Assembly (NCBI GenBank): GCA_965660875.1 | Contig: CBFIBQ010000007.1 | Span: 60,236 to 124,235, forward strand | Source of the DNA: UBA6770 sp965660875 | Lineage (GTDB): Bacteria; Bacteroidota; Bacteroidia; Flavobacteriales_G; Salibacteraceae | DNA length: 64,000 nucleotides | Direction of reading: 5' to 3' | Shown: piece after piece, positions 9,201-17,581 of the stretch | Position numbering within the stretch: the first letter of the stretch is position 1 | Layout of the letters: every line of letters begins with the position of its first letter | Made by a program: the position numbers and the translations under genes | The notes under the pieces: generated by a model | What the model was told of the DNA's origin: nothing | The model's input: only the letters and a program-made list of their open reading frames with translations | The model's database searches: none

Positions 9201-12200
9201 AGTTTGAACTTTAGTGTTGCCATCGGAGTCTTGTATAAAGGATAAGGTGTCACCGCCCGAGCCATTTTGCCATGTGGCATTGCCATTTCCGTCTGTAGTA
9301 AGTATTTGGCCAATACTACCATCTTTTCCGGGAAGAACATACCCACTTCCGTCTCTCGCTGAATCTACGGTAAGTTGACCGTTTACTACTAAAGAATCTG
9401 CAGCGAAATCACCGTAGATAAGTGGTGTTGAAGAATTCGAGTTTTCTATGTATAATTTATTGTCTGTGGTGTCGTTTTGTCCTGCTCTATATCCAATATA
9501 AATAGCTCCAGACTTCGTGTGACTGGTTGCTCCATATCCTTTTCCTGCTTCAAATCCAACAATTACATTATTATTACCCGATAAGTTATTAAAGTTAGCG
9601 CTGCTTCCAATAGCGATATTGTTATCTCCTAGATTACGCCAGCCAGCTTCATAACCGGTAAAAACATTATCTTCACCTGAACGACTTTCTCGTCCCGCGC
9701 CGTAACCTGTAAAAACATTATTTGAGCCTGTTTGAATATTTCGTCCCGCTTGGCTACCAGTATATACGTTATTAATACCTGTTTTATTAGAATGCCCAGC
9801 TTCGTTTCCTGTGAAGACATTATGTGAGCCAGTTGTATTAAATCTACCTGAACCATAACCATTGAAAACATTGTAGTTACCAATTGTGTTAGAATTACCA
9901 GTATAATATCCAGTGAAAACATTGGACTGTCCGGTAGTATTTGATGTACCTGATAAACGACCAACAAATACATTTACGCCACCAGTTGTGTTACTTCTAC
10001 CTGCGTCGCTACCTATAAACACATTACCCCCCGCTAAAGAATTATTTCGACCTGCCCGGTAACCAATAAAAACGTTAAGATTATTTGATAAATCATCGTT
10101 TATTCCTGCCTCTTCTCCAATGAACACACTATTGCCACTATTCAAGGCCTCTAAAGTCCTATTGTTCATTCTCCAAAAAGTAGTATCCCGTTGAATGAAA
10201 TCGATGTTGTTATTTGTGGTTGAAACCGACACTTTAGTATCGTTATCTGCATCGGCAATTTGGGTGGTGTCACCAACAGAAACGGAAGCTGCTGGTTCCC
10301 AACGCACATTACCAAATCCATCCGATGTAAGTACATCCCCGTTATCGCCATCCGCATTAGGTAAGCTGTAACTGTTTGCAATGCGTAAGGAGTCAATGTG
10401 CGCCAATCTTGCATACAACGAATCGGTGAATAATGAATCCACGTCTAAATCACCTCCAACATCCAACCTTCGGACTGGGTTTAAAACGCCAATACCTAAA
10501 TTGTCATTGATATAAACATTACCTTGATTGAAATAGCCTGACCACGCATTAGAACCAGTAGTAGTTCCATAAATTGCATATTTGGTACCCTGAGTTCCAG
10601 TTGCTTGCCCATAAACACCATAGTTGGTGCCCGAAGAGTTACTAGCTCCACCATACAATCCGAAATTATCTCCTGAGCCTGTACCTGATAATGTTGAGAA
10701 AACACCTTTCTTATCATTTGCGCTCGAACCGTTATTAATTATTGAAACAGAAAACTCATCCGAGGTTTGAATGTCCAGGCTAGCAGAAGGGGTTGATGTG
10801 CCAATACCCAACATTCTTAAATTGTACAAGGAGTCGTTATTTGCATCGCTTCCAGCAGCTAAAACAGAATCAATTCCTTTGGTCGTGTATGTAGAAGCAG
10901 CAGGCTGCCACGTTGCTTTGCCGTTTCCATCAACCGTAAGTACGTATCCATTAACCGGCGCGAGTGGGTAATATAAGGTGTCGCCAATATACACGTTACC
11001 TGTATCAAAGTAACCCGACCAATTTTCTGTTCCACCCGTGGCTCTGGAATAAATACCGTAATTTTCACCTGAACCGTCAATATTTAAGTCAACTCCGACT
11101 GCCTCGTCCGATGCTACAGAAGTAGCGTAACCTTCAAATACGGTATTGGAACCGGTACCAGTAGCATGTCCTTCATAGGCAGTTGCAAAACTTACACTTG
11201 AAGAAGAAGCTTGGGACTTAACACCTGTATTAAATAAAGAGGCCCCACTAACATCGGTTTCTAGTCCAACGGTTTCGTCACCATTAGAGCTGTTGCTTAC
11301 TCGAATACCGTAGGACTCTACTGAACCTCCACCACCGGACACGTCCATATTCATACCTTCTATTGTTCCATCAAGTTTTGAACCTCCGTCAAGAGTCGTA
11401 ACCACAGCTGCGCTGTCAAAAACATCCAACTCCATTGCGTAATCCGTTGACAAAACGCCGATACCCACTTGGCTCAGATTAAATATCCCTTCCTCATTAG
11501 CATCATCATTTACAAACAAAACCGAATCGATTCCTTGAGTGCTATAACTTGCAGCTGCTGCTTGCCAAGTGGCCTTTCCATTTCCGTCAGTAGTTAGTAC
11601 ATAACCGTCAACTGGAGCCAAAGGATAATACAAGGTATCACCAATATAGACGTTACCAGTATCAAAATACGCTGCATAGTTTTCCGTTGCGCCATAAGCT
11701 GAGCTTAAAACACCAATATTTATTTCAGCAGTGTTTATCGCAGAAAACTCACCTGCTCTTTTTTGTAAACTCCCAACAGCTCCACCATCAACTGCTGAAT
11801 ACAAGCCAGTAGTCACACCATTGTTCTTTGTGTCAGCATCTACAAATACTCCTACGCCAACAGAGTCGGTAACATCAACCGTTAAGTTATGATCTGGGTT
11901 GCTCGTTCCAATTCCGAGTCTTCCGAGGTTTACAATTGAATCCCCTCCGGCATTATTACCTACTGACAAAACAGAATCTAAATCTTGTAGACCTCCTGCC
12001 GAGAGCATGTCTGCCCGAATTGCAGCTGCAGAATCAATTAAATTAGAGTTTGCCGAGTCAACCCTGAGGCTCAATAACCTCAATGAATCGTATACGTCTA
12101 ACAACGAATCTTGAACATTACTTAAGTCAATTTCTAAGTCAGCAATGTCATCAAAGTTTAACTCAACATCAAGTGCTAAAGTGTCGTGATATCCATATAT

Positions 12201-15200
12201 GTTATTCAACGAATCACTGAATGCACTGTCCTTAGCTATTAATCCAGAAATATTTGTTGTAGAATTAAACTGGGTTAAGTCTACATAACTTGTATCTCCA
12301 CTTTCAATTAAGCGAAGACTATCGCCTATCATATTCGCATCAGTTAAAGTTTCATTGGTTGCGCTGCTGTCTTGCATAGCAGCAATGTGGTTCAGTATGG
12401 TAGTTCGATTGGAAATGATACTATCGATATTGGCGGCTATCAAAATACTGTCGACTAGCAAGGAGTCATAAGCACCAGCTAACGAATCTTGTGTTTGTTT
12501 CAAGCTTGCAGAAGCATTGAGTGAGGACAGATCAATTTCATTGGTATCGCCTGCCTCGACAATGTATGCCGTGTTGTTTTCAAAATAAGTCGTATCGATA
12601 AGTTCGTTCGTTGCGCTACTGTCCTGCATAACAGCTATATGGTTTAGTATAGTAGTTCGATTGGAAATGATACTATCGATATTCGCGGCTATCAAAATAC
12701 TATCCACTAACAAGGAGTCATAAGCACCAGCTAACGAATCTTGTATTTGACTCAAACTTGCAGAGGCATTGAGACTAGATAAATCAATTGCATTGGTATC
12801 GCCTGCTTCTACAATAAATGCAATGTCGTTTTCAAAGTATGTCGTGTCAATCAATTCGTTTGAGGCACTTGAATCCTTATACGCTCCTGAAGCAACTGCT
12901 TGTTCCAAACTAAAAATTCTTGAAGTATCAGCTAACATCTCGGCTCTCAGTACATTTACACTATCCATTAGATTTTGAGCAGCAAGGGTTTTATATACAT
13001 TGAAAGCTGCAGTATCCACAAACCCACTAAAAACTACCCGATTGGTATCTCCCGATTCTACAATACTCAAGGTATCGTTTGAAAGCGTAAATGATGTTAT
13101 AATTTCATTGGTAGAGTCACCGTCATTGTCCGACTGAGCAGGTCTCCATTCCGCCTTTCCATCAGATCCCACAGCTGTTAAGACATAGTCTTGCTGCGCT
13201 CCCTCCCTAAGGAACAAGGTATCGTCGATAAAAACATTTCCTTCTTTAAACCAACCCGATATATTAACCAAGGCATTGGCAGCCTGCCCTACCAAGGCAA
13301 TATTTGTATCACTTAGATTATTCGTGTTATTCGCTCTACCATAAACAGCGGTATTCGTACCTTGTCCTTGAGCAATACCATAAATGGCTGCATCGTTCCC
13401 ATCAACCGGTCCAATTAAATTTCCTACTACCCCTCGTTTTATATTTCCAGCAGAATCCACCTCTCCGTAAACTCCGTACACCAAATTACTGCTGCTATTT
13501 CCTCTTGCAGAACCCCTAACACCCATTGTTACAGCACCACCATATCGAGCAACACCTTGACTTCCATAGTTACTCCCCGTAGTTGGGCTAACGGCAACAC
13601 CGTATGTACCAATATTTGTTCCTGTACTGTTTTGACTCTGACCGTAAACTCCAGTATTATTGGTTGTACTCGTTCCAATAGAGAACCCGGACACCCCTTC
13701 ATTCCATGCACCCGTAGAATTTGCTTGACCAAAAACACCTCGGTATCCAGCCGTAGAAGAAGTACCTGTTACCGAACCTTCAACTCCTTGATTACTTGTG
13801 GAACTCCCAGTCGCACTACCTCGTACACCTGTATTATCAGACCCGTTTCCTTGAACAATTCCACTTACGCCTTCATTTACAACTCCCGTTCCTTGAGCAA
13901 AACCACGTACACCAGTGTTTCTTTGTCCACCGCCAGAAGCCTCTCCGGCCACACCAAGATTCAATGTATCGCCATTAGTAGCCGTTCCAATCGCTCCGAT
14001 ATTTTGACTTTTCCCTTTTGAAGCTGTCGCCTGCATACCTACTACTATTCTACCGGAATCTGCAACCGCATGAACCCCTCGGTTAAAGTCTCCATTGCGA
14101 GCATAGCCGCCTGTTCCCGTATTTGTACCTGACGAATTCCCTGAGGAAGTTCCATCCACGGCAATATTCTCACCATTGCTTCCATTAATTTCTCCATAGA
14201 TTGCAGATTGAGTAGCAACATTGGTATTCGTACCTTGTGAACGCACTTTTAAACCCTGCTCATAGCCCGAAGTAGCATTATTTGAATCAACTATCGTAGC
14301 CGCATTCCCTTCTTTGGTTCCGGTACCGATCCTTAATTCACCCAAGTTGTTTAATAATTGATCTGCAGCATCGTTTCCATTTGCCAATACCGAATCAATT
14401 CCTTTTGTTGGCCTGGAGTCAATGTAGGCGCGAATGTCTCTCGCGGTGTCGATTAACGCGTTGTGTAAATCAGTTGAATCGGAGCGTAATTTTAAACTGT
14501 CGTTTTCTATTCGAGTAGTTAAGGAAAGTAGCGCACCATTAAGGCGCAGACTATCGTCCACTATTCTTGAGTCGAAATCATTTTCAATGGCGTTGAGTCG
14601 AATACTGTCGTTGGTTATTCTAGTATTAAACCCTGAAATGTTGTTGACCACTCCATTTAAACGCAGACTATCGTTGGTTACTCTGGTTTCAATATCAGAT
14701 ACACTGTCTTCAATTCCATTTAAGCGGATGGAATCGTTTACAATTCGCGAATTTACACCGTTTGATAGAGCATTTAAGCGAATACTGTCGTTTGTAATTC
14801 TATTGGATAAGTCCGATGCAACGCCATCTATTCGATTGCTCAGGAAAATGCTGTCCGCTCTCACTTTCGCTTCTACAGCAGATAATTGACCACTCAAATC
14901 AAAAAAGCCTAAATAAACCGCTCCACCATTGGTTAATCGCAAGGTATCATCAGTCCCGTAAGCTAACACCTGCGCATCCGTATTGTCTAGGTATTTACTT
15001 AAATCAATAATTGTTGGTGCGGCATTATTGGTTATTTCTAAAAGATCACCACTTAACTGTAAATCCTGAATTTCATTCGTTGGGTTGGCATCAGCATCGT
15101 CCACATTTTCTACATCTTTTGCATACATAGCATAAGGCACACTGAGCAACTGCGATTCAGAAAATGGAAGAAATGTGCTTCCTCCATTATCGCTCAACTC

Positions 15201-15536
15201 TATTTTAATAAAATAAGGTTCTGCATTATTTCTCCCCCAATCAATCGCTTGAAAATCGTTTGTATTTTGAGATCCAATCGTGAGGTTAATTAGCCCCATT
15301 ACATTGGTTGAAACATTGGAATGTGTCTCCCGAAATTCATTGCTTCGATCGCTCGGTTGATAAATCGTAAACCTCAAATCCACCTGTTGTGAACTCACCA
15401 CATTCCCGGATGCATCACGTAAAATTGCTTGGTAGCGAATACCGTTAAAACCCTGTTGACTGTACGCGCCAAAAGATAAAAATAACAGAGTGACTCCTAT
15501 GGTAAGGTGTAAATTGCTTAGTACTTTATTGATCAT
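6228..15536 (-). CDS. Giant modular fibre protein (3102 aa) with lectin-like C-terminus
   Basis: It starts MINKVLSNLHLTIGVTLLFL, a signal peptide ending near YSQQ. Residues about 25-150 form the conserved fibre N-domain (GIRYQAILRDASGNV to LLSVPYAMYAK). Six R(I/V)xNDS(I/L)RL heptad-like repeats follow (coiled coil, about residues 230-360), then GVxGxAxG beta repeats, a near-identical 84-residue tandem duplication, nine linkers of the form VLTSDANGKATWQ, a 17-residue repeat array NVFxGxxAGxxNTTGxx, several copies of LYIxNSxTxxPLIYG(D/E)F, and a C-terminal domain (about 2990-3102) beginning CPTGMEKVNDDFCIDKTE that resembles formylglycine-enzyme/C-type-lectin folds. No T9SS sorting domain or S74 domain is visible. 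Its start is 3 bp after the T9SS-sorted gene's stop and the next gene follows closely. Function is inferred: a long surface fibre or adhesin with a binding tip. Confidence 0.8.
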   Translation of the reverse strand: MINKVLSNLHLTIGVTLLFLSFGAYSQQGFNGIRYQAILRDASGNVVSSQQVDLRFTIYQPSDRSNEFRETHSNVSTNVMGLINLTIGSQNTNDFQAIDWGRNNAEPYFIKIELSDNGGSTFLPFSESQLLSVPYAMYAKDVENVDDADANPTNEIQDLQLSGDLLEITNNAAPTIIDLSKYLDNTDAQVLAYGTDDTLRLTNGGAVYLGFFDLSGQLSAVEAKVRADSIFLSNRIDGVASDLSNRITNDSIRLNALSNGVNSRIVNDSIRLNGIEDSVSDIETRVTNDSLRLNGVVNNISGFNTRITNDSIRLNAIENDFDSRIVDDSLRLNGALLSLTTRIENDSLKLRSDSTDLHNALIDTARDIRAYIDSRPTKGIDSVLANGNDAADQLLNNLGELRIGTGTKEGNAATIVDSNNATSGYEQGLKVRSQGTNTNVATQSAIYGEINGSNGENIAVDGTSSGNSSGTNTGTGGYARNGDFNRGVHAVADSGRIVVGMQATASKGKSQNIGAIGTATNGDTLNLGVAGEASGGGQRNTGVRGFAQGTGVVNEGVSGIVQGNGSDNTGVRGSATGSSTSNQGVEGSVTGTSSTAGYRGVFGQANSTGAWNEGVSGFSIGTSTTNNTGVYGQSQNSTGTNIGTYGVAVSPTTGSNYGSQGVARYGGAVTMGVRGSARGNSSSNLVYGVYGEVDSAGNIKRGVVGNLIGPVDGNDAAIYGIAQGQGTNTAVYGRANNTNNLSDTNIALVGQAANALVNISGWFKEGNVFIDDTLFLREGAQQDYVLTAVGSDGKAEWRPAQSDNDGDSTNEIITSFTLSNDTLSIVESGDTNRVVFSGFVDTAAFNVYKTLAAQNLMDSVNVLRAEMLADTSRIFSLEQAVASGAYKDSSASNELIDTTYFENDIAFIVEAGDTNAIDLSSLNASASLSQIQDSLAGAYDSLLVDSILIAANIDSIISNRTTILNHIAVMQDSSATNELIDTTYFENNTAYIVEAGDTNEIDLSSLNASASLKQTQDSLAGAYDSLLVDSILIAANIDSIISNRTTILNHIAAMQDSSATNETLTDANMIGDSLRLIESGDTSYVDLTQFNSTTNISGLIAKDSAFSDSLNNIYGYHDTLALDVELNFDDIADLEIDLSNVQDSLLDVYDSLRLLSLRVDSANSNLIDSAAAIRADMLSAGGLQDLDSVLSVGNNAGGDSIVNLGRLGIGTSNPDHNLTVDVTDSVGVGVFVDADTKNNGVTTGLYSAVDGGAVGSLQKRAGEFSAINTAEINIGVLSSAYGATENYAAYFDTGNVYIGDTLYYPLAPVDGYVLTTDGNGKATWQAAAASYSTQGIDSVLFVNDDANEEGIFNLSQVGIGVLSTDYAMELDVFDSAAVVTTLDGGSKLDGTIEGMNMDVSGGGGSVESYGIRVSNSSNGDETVGLETDVSGASLFNTGVKSQASSSSVSFATAYEGHATGTGSNTVFEGYATSVASDEAVGVDLNIDGSGENYGIYSRATGGTENWSGYFDTGNVYIGDTLYYPLAPVNGYVLTVDGNGKATWQPAASTYTTKGIDSVLAAGSDANNDSLYNLRMLGIGTSTPSASLDIQTSDEFSVSIINNGSSANDKKGVFSTLSGTGSGDNFGLYGGASNSSGTNYGVYGQATGTQGTKYAIYGTTTGSNAWSGYFNQGNVYINDNLGIGVLNPVRRLDVGGDLDVDSLFTDSLYARLAHIDSLRIANSYSLPNADGDNGDVLTSDGFGNVRWEPAASVSVGDTTQIADADNDTKVSVSTTNNNIDFIQRDTTFWRMNNRTLEALNSGNSVFIGEEAGINDDLSNNLNVFIGYRAGRNNSLAGGNVFIGSDAGRSNTTGGVNVFVGRLSGTSNTTGQSNVFTGYYTGNSNTIGNYNVFNGYGSGRFNTTGSHNVFTGNEAGHSNKTGINNVYTGSQAGRNIQTGSNNVFTGYGAGRESRSGEDNVFTGYEAGWRNLGDNNIAIGSSANFNNLSGNNNVIVGFEAGKGYGATSHTKSGAIYIGYRAGQNDTTDNKLYIENSNSSTPLIYGDFAADSLVVNGQLTVDSARDGSGYVLPGKDGSIGQILTTDGNGNATWQNGSGGDTLSFIQDSDGNTKVQTESIGDQIVFTTSGIDRWKFNKMSLEPMNNVENVLIGEGAGQFMDTTADRNGVALGNFALNQNSTGVRNTALGNGAMRLNSTGGHNTAIGYQSARANNGGFNTSIGVYSMWKSTGAGNNVAIGYQSLYNNLTGGGNVTLGYQAGFNELGSDKLYIANTSTSTPLIYGEFDNDSLRFNGAVRIADELYVDSANATQGYVLTADANGAAKWQTPSNVIDTLSILQDGNKDTKIQLEKFTNEDIIRFDMGGAEVFRFGKNGQLQVFNGNKGVYLGNQAGNKITSGSNNTLIGEEAGANITTAGNNTFIGYQSGKTSNGDLNTALGYLTGSTLSTGKQNALLGASSGAGLKDGSNNTFIGFNSGRVNSSGVENVFLGSAAGETATGSKNIFIGFEAGKSETGDNKLYINNKAGTPLIFGDFANDSLRFNGDVTIRDGLYLPFGSPTSGQVLTSDANGKATWQTPSVGTQNDSTRIHFTNGSGAETAVDVNSTSNNIDFVQKDTTFWRMNRATLEALSTGNSVFIGNGSGLNDDYTSNRNTFLGDSSGLTNTTGFDNVFLGSKTGYSNSNGADNTFVGSGSGSSNTTGYDNVFLGSSTGTSNTSGHENVFIGFRSGDNNVSGRGNVFLGYNSGRNETGSDKLYISNSQTNNPLIYGEFDNDSLRFFANVRVVGDLYIDSLNAGSGKVLTSDANGKAMWQNAASSSPWTESVDSVYVLNKRVGIGIPTPQSLLHVASNTDSIGIQTTLNPSTNNRIIGLQSGVVGVGTGDKFGGLFTTTGSGGDANYGIHSTASNAQINYGVLGTGTALSGTDTAYGVYGRGIGTSGTTYGVFGTATGLGTNYAGFFDEGNVQINDTLILPDGASDGAVLTSDANGKATWQTISDTLTCPTGMEKVNDDFCIDKTERTAAIWFVADSICVDSGYTLASYGDWYGAATQAAASNITLSNMENNWEWTSNISQNNVMVVGDPTGGLGRRQRAFRDPENDTATYRCVYRN
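9530..10076 (-). repeat. 51-bp (17-residue) tandem repeat array in giant fibre gene
   Basis: Eleven tandem copies of the unit NVFxGxxAGxxNTTGxx, period 17 residues, can be read in the translated minus strand. The DNA copies differ at silent positions, so the array is old and kept by selection at protein level rather than freshly expanded. This regular period suggests a beta-helical shaft. Confidence 0.75.
12361..12864 (-). repeat. 252-bp tandem duplication in giant fibre gene
   Basis: The block starting at 12361 (gcgctgctgtcttgcat) recurs at 12613 (gcgctactgtcctgcat), and a third, decayed copy begins at 12865. The period is 252 bp, 84 residues. Translated copies share ENxxxIVEAGDTN, LSSLNASASL, DSLAGAYDSLLVDSIL and ISNRTTILNHIA nearly unchanged. 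Confidence 0.85.
14485..14820 (-). repeat. NDS(I/L)RLN coiled-coil repeats in giant fibre gene
   Basis: Six degenerate copies of R(I/V)xNDS(I/L)(R/K)L, spaced 17 to 19 residues, are encoded here. The DNA echo is the recurring rc motif of cgaatactgtcgttg-type words. Probable trimeric coiled-coil neck between the N-terminal domain and the beta-repeat shaft. Confidence 0.65.
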
Positions 15537-15539
15537 AAC

Positions 15540-16037
15540 TTAATGTGATTTGATAATTCTGTATGTCTTAATTAGTGATTGTTCATTGGTGATGTTTAAC
15601 AGATAACCACCGGCTTGCAATTGGTCCAATGTGATTGTATTTTGAACTTGATTTAAATCGCCTTTTGCTACTATTTTCATTGAAAAATCATATACGTAAA
15701 ACCGGTATTTTTCTTGATTCAACACATCGGGTAGATTTATAGTAAGTGTATTCAAAAAAGGATTGGGGAAAACATCAATACTGACCGCTGCTTCCTCATA
15801 CTCCCAAACAAAAACCAATTTCCAATCGGCTTGGTGAAAGCCCTGATTTGCAAAATAATAGCGATTACCTTGCGTTTCTGTAACTACTTCTCCTATGGTA
15901 TATGCTATCTGATATTTTGAGTTGGTAAACTCGCCTCCAAAAGCAGAAAATACTTCCAGCCGAGTGTTTTGCGCCAAAAGGTTACAATTACTTGTAATTA
16001 ATAGAATTAATATCACTAGCAACCTACTGAAAACCAT
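15540..16037 (-). CDS. Small T9SS type A sorting-domain protein
   Basis: 165 residues. A signal peptide (MVFSRLLVILILLITSNCNL to LLAQ) is followed by a short beta-rich domain with FGGEFTNSKYQIAYTIGEVV and NQGFHQADW. From about residue 85 a typical T9SS type A C-terminal domain begins with (I)DVFPNPFLNTLTI and ends YRIIKSH. Such domains send proteins through the outer membrane and are then removed or used for surface anchoring. It is the promoter-proximal gene of the fibre operon, 3 bp ahead of the giant fibre gene, so I infer it is exported with, or helps attach, the fibres. The NQGFHQ-type domain family has no assigned biochemical role that I know. Confidence 0.8.
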   Translation of the reverse strand: MVFSRLLVILILLITSNCNLLAQNTRLEVFSAFGGEFTNSKYQIAYTIGEVVTETQGNRYYFANQGFHQADWKLVFVWEYEEAAVSIDVFPNPFLNTLTINLPDVLNQEKYRFYVYDFSMKIVAKGDLNQVQNTITLDQLQAGGYLLNITNEQSLIKTYRIIKSH

Positions 16038-16128
16038 AGAGTTAATTCGTTTTAAGTAAAAAATATATTAGTAAAGGAAATTAACAATTTTTTGTGGGTT
16101 GAGTACAACGTATTTGATTGGTTGAAAA

Positions 16129-16148
16129 AATACTCATTAATGAGTATT
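16129..16148. promoter_or_regulatory. Perfect 20-bp palindrome, candidate operator
   Basis: Half-site AATACTCATT followed directly by its exact reverse complement. It lies between the divergent fibre operon (start 16037) and the exonuclease gene (start 16178), 30 bp before the latter, which fits a dimeric repressor or activator site. The cognate regulator is not identifiable. Confidence 0.45.
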
Positions 16149-16177
16149 CGTTTGATGTTCGAAAGTATTTTTGAAGT

Positions 16178-17581
16178 GTGTGGTGCATCATTGATATTGA
16201 AACGACGGGAGTTAGCAGACACCGTGGAAAAATTACCGAAATTGCCATTTACAAGCACGACGGAAAACAGGTAGTTGACGAATTTGTAAGCTTAGTAAAT
16301 CCTGAAACTTCCATTCCGATGGAGATTAGCAGATTAACCGGAATTTCTAACGAAATGGTGGCTAATGCACCTCGGTTTTACGAAATAGCAAAAGAGATTA
16401 TAAACATAACTGAGGATTGTATTTTTGTAGCGCATAATGTCAACTTTGACTATAATTTTATTCAAGAGGAGTTTCAGCGACTGGGATACAAATTTCAGCG
16501 TAAAAAACTATGCACAGTAAAGCAAAGCCGAGTGCTTTTGCCTGGCCATCGCTCATACTCTTTGGGCAAACTGTGCAAGGAATTAAACATTACCTTGAAT
16601 GGAAGACATAGGGCTGCAGGTGATGCCTTGGCTACAGTAAAACTTTTTGAATTATTATACGCCAAAGACCCTGAATTTGGACTTAAATTAAAGCCAGAAA
16701 TCCAGCTGTCAAAATACCTGCATCCGGATCTTGATTTAGAGAAGGTTTTGAGCATTCCAAAAAAGATAGGAATCTACTATTTATACAATGCAAATAAAGA
16801 GGTCATCTATGTTGGGAAAAGTACCAATTTGCGGACACGGTTAAACAATCATTTGAGACAACCGAAGACACAAAAGGCTATTAAAATGCATGCTGAAGTT
16901 GCTGATATTTCCTATGAGATTACGGGATCTGAGCTGATTGCCTTATTGAAGGAGTCACAGGAAATAAAGAACTTGAAGCCAAAGTATAACGTAGCACTTA
17001 AAAGAAGTTCCTTCCCGTTTGGCATTGTTGAAGCGCACGATTTATTTGGTTATCATTTATTGAAACCCGTGAAGCTTGAAGCTGACCATACTCCAATAGC
17101 AACATTTTCGAGCTTAGCAGAGGCAAAAAAATATTTAGAACACTCTTCGCGAAATTTTGGGTTGTGTTTGGGTATGCTGGGTTTGCAAAAATGCAACCGA
17201 GGTTGTGTGTTTTATGGAACGCAGCAATGCGAAGGTGCAGCGCTGTGTCACGAGGAGGCAGACACCTACAATTTGAGAGTAGAAAATGCACTGGAACGCT
17301 TGCGCTTTATAAATCGTAATTTATTGATCATTGAACCCAGTGCCGAAAAAAACATTCAGCAAGTAGTCGTTGTTGAAAACGGCGCATACCTTGGGATTGG
17401 AAAACTTCCAACAGACGATAACCTTTCCCTTTCTGAAATTTTAGACAGTATTCAACCTATGCAAGATGACAGGGATTCGAGAGGAATCATAGCTCATTTT
17501 ATCCGAAACAATAAGTTGAAAAAAATACTAGAGTTTAACCGCTCAGAAAACTCAATAACCCAAATCCTTAATTCCCACTAG
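16178..17581 (+). CDS. DEDDh 3'-5' exonuclease fused to UvrC/Cho-like GIY-YIG nuclease
   Basis: 467 residues from a GTG start; an in-frame TGA six bases upstream leaves no earlier choice. Residues 1-165 are an epsilon/PolC-type exonuclease with D6-I-E8 of Exo I, HNVNFDYNF for Exo II and HRAAGDALAT for Exo III. A GIY-YIG domain begins at residue 198 (GIYYLY, then IYVGKSTNLRTRL). The C-terminal third has a cysteine-bearing UvrC-like stretch (LGLQKCNRGCVF, then CEGAALC). Proteins of this layout are common in bacteria and thought to act in DNA repair like E. coli Cho, but a specific substrate is not established. The 3' end overlaps the convergent helicase gene by 14 bp. Confidence 0.88.
   Translation: MWCIIDIETTGVSRHRGKITEIAIYKHDGKQVVDEFVSLVNPETSIPMEISRLTGISNEMVANAPRFYEIAKEIINITEDCIFVAHNVNFDYNFIQEEFQRLGYKFQRKKLCTVKQSRVLLPGHRSYSLGKLCKELNITLNGRHRAAGDALATVKLFELLYAKDPEFGLKLKPEIQLSKYLHPDLDLEKVLSIPKKIGIYYLYNANKEVIYVGKSTNLRTRLNNHLRQPKTQKAIKMHAEVADISYEITGSELIALLKESQEIKNLKPKYNVALKRSSFPFGIVEAHDLFGYHLLKPVKLEADHTPIATFSSLAEAKKYLEHSSRNFGLCLGMLGLQKCNRGCVFYGTQQCEGAALCHEEADTYNLRVENALERLRFINRNLLIIEPSAEKNIQQVVVVENGAYLGIGKLPTDDNLSLSEILDSIQPMQDDRDSRGIIAHFIRNNKLKKILEFNRSENSITQILNSH

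Noticed and set aside
9530..10076. Regularly spaced repeats that might suggest a CRISPR array
   Set aside because: The repeats are in frame, degenerate and translate to a regular NVFxG peptide; there are no identical repeats with unrelated spacers and no cas genes.
13557..14021. Plus-strand frame of 154 codons inside the giant fibre gene
   Set aside because: It mirrors the glycine/threonine repeats of the real gene and is Ser/Thr-rich with no recognisable domain.
521..16037. Prophage tail region
   Set aside because: S74 and fibre motifs are phage-like, but signal peptides and a T9SS sorting domain are present and no capsid, tail, lysis or integrase gene occurs.
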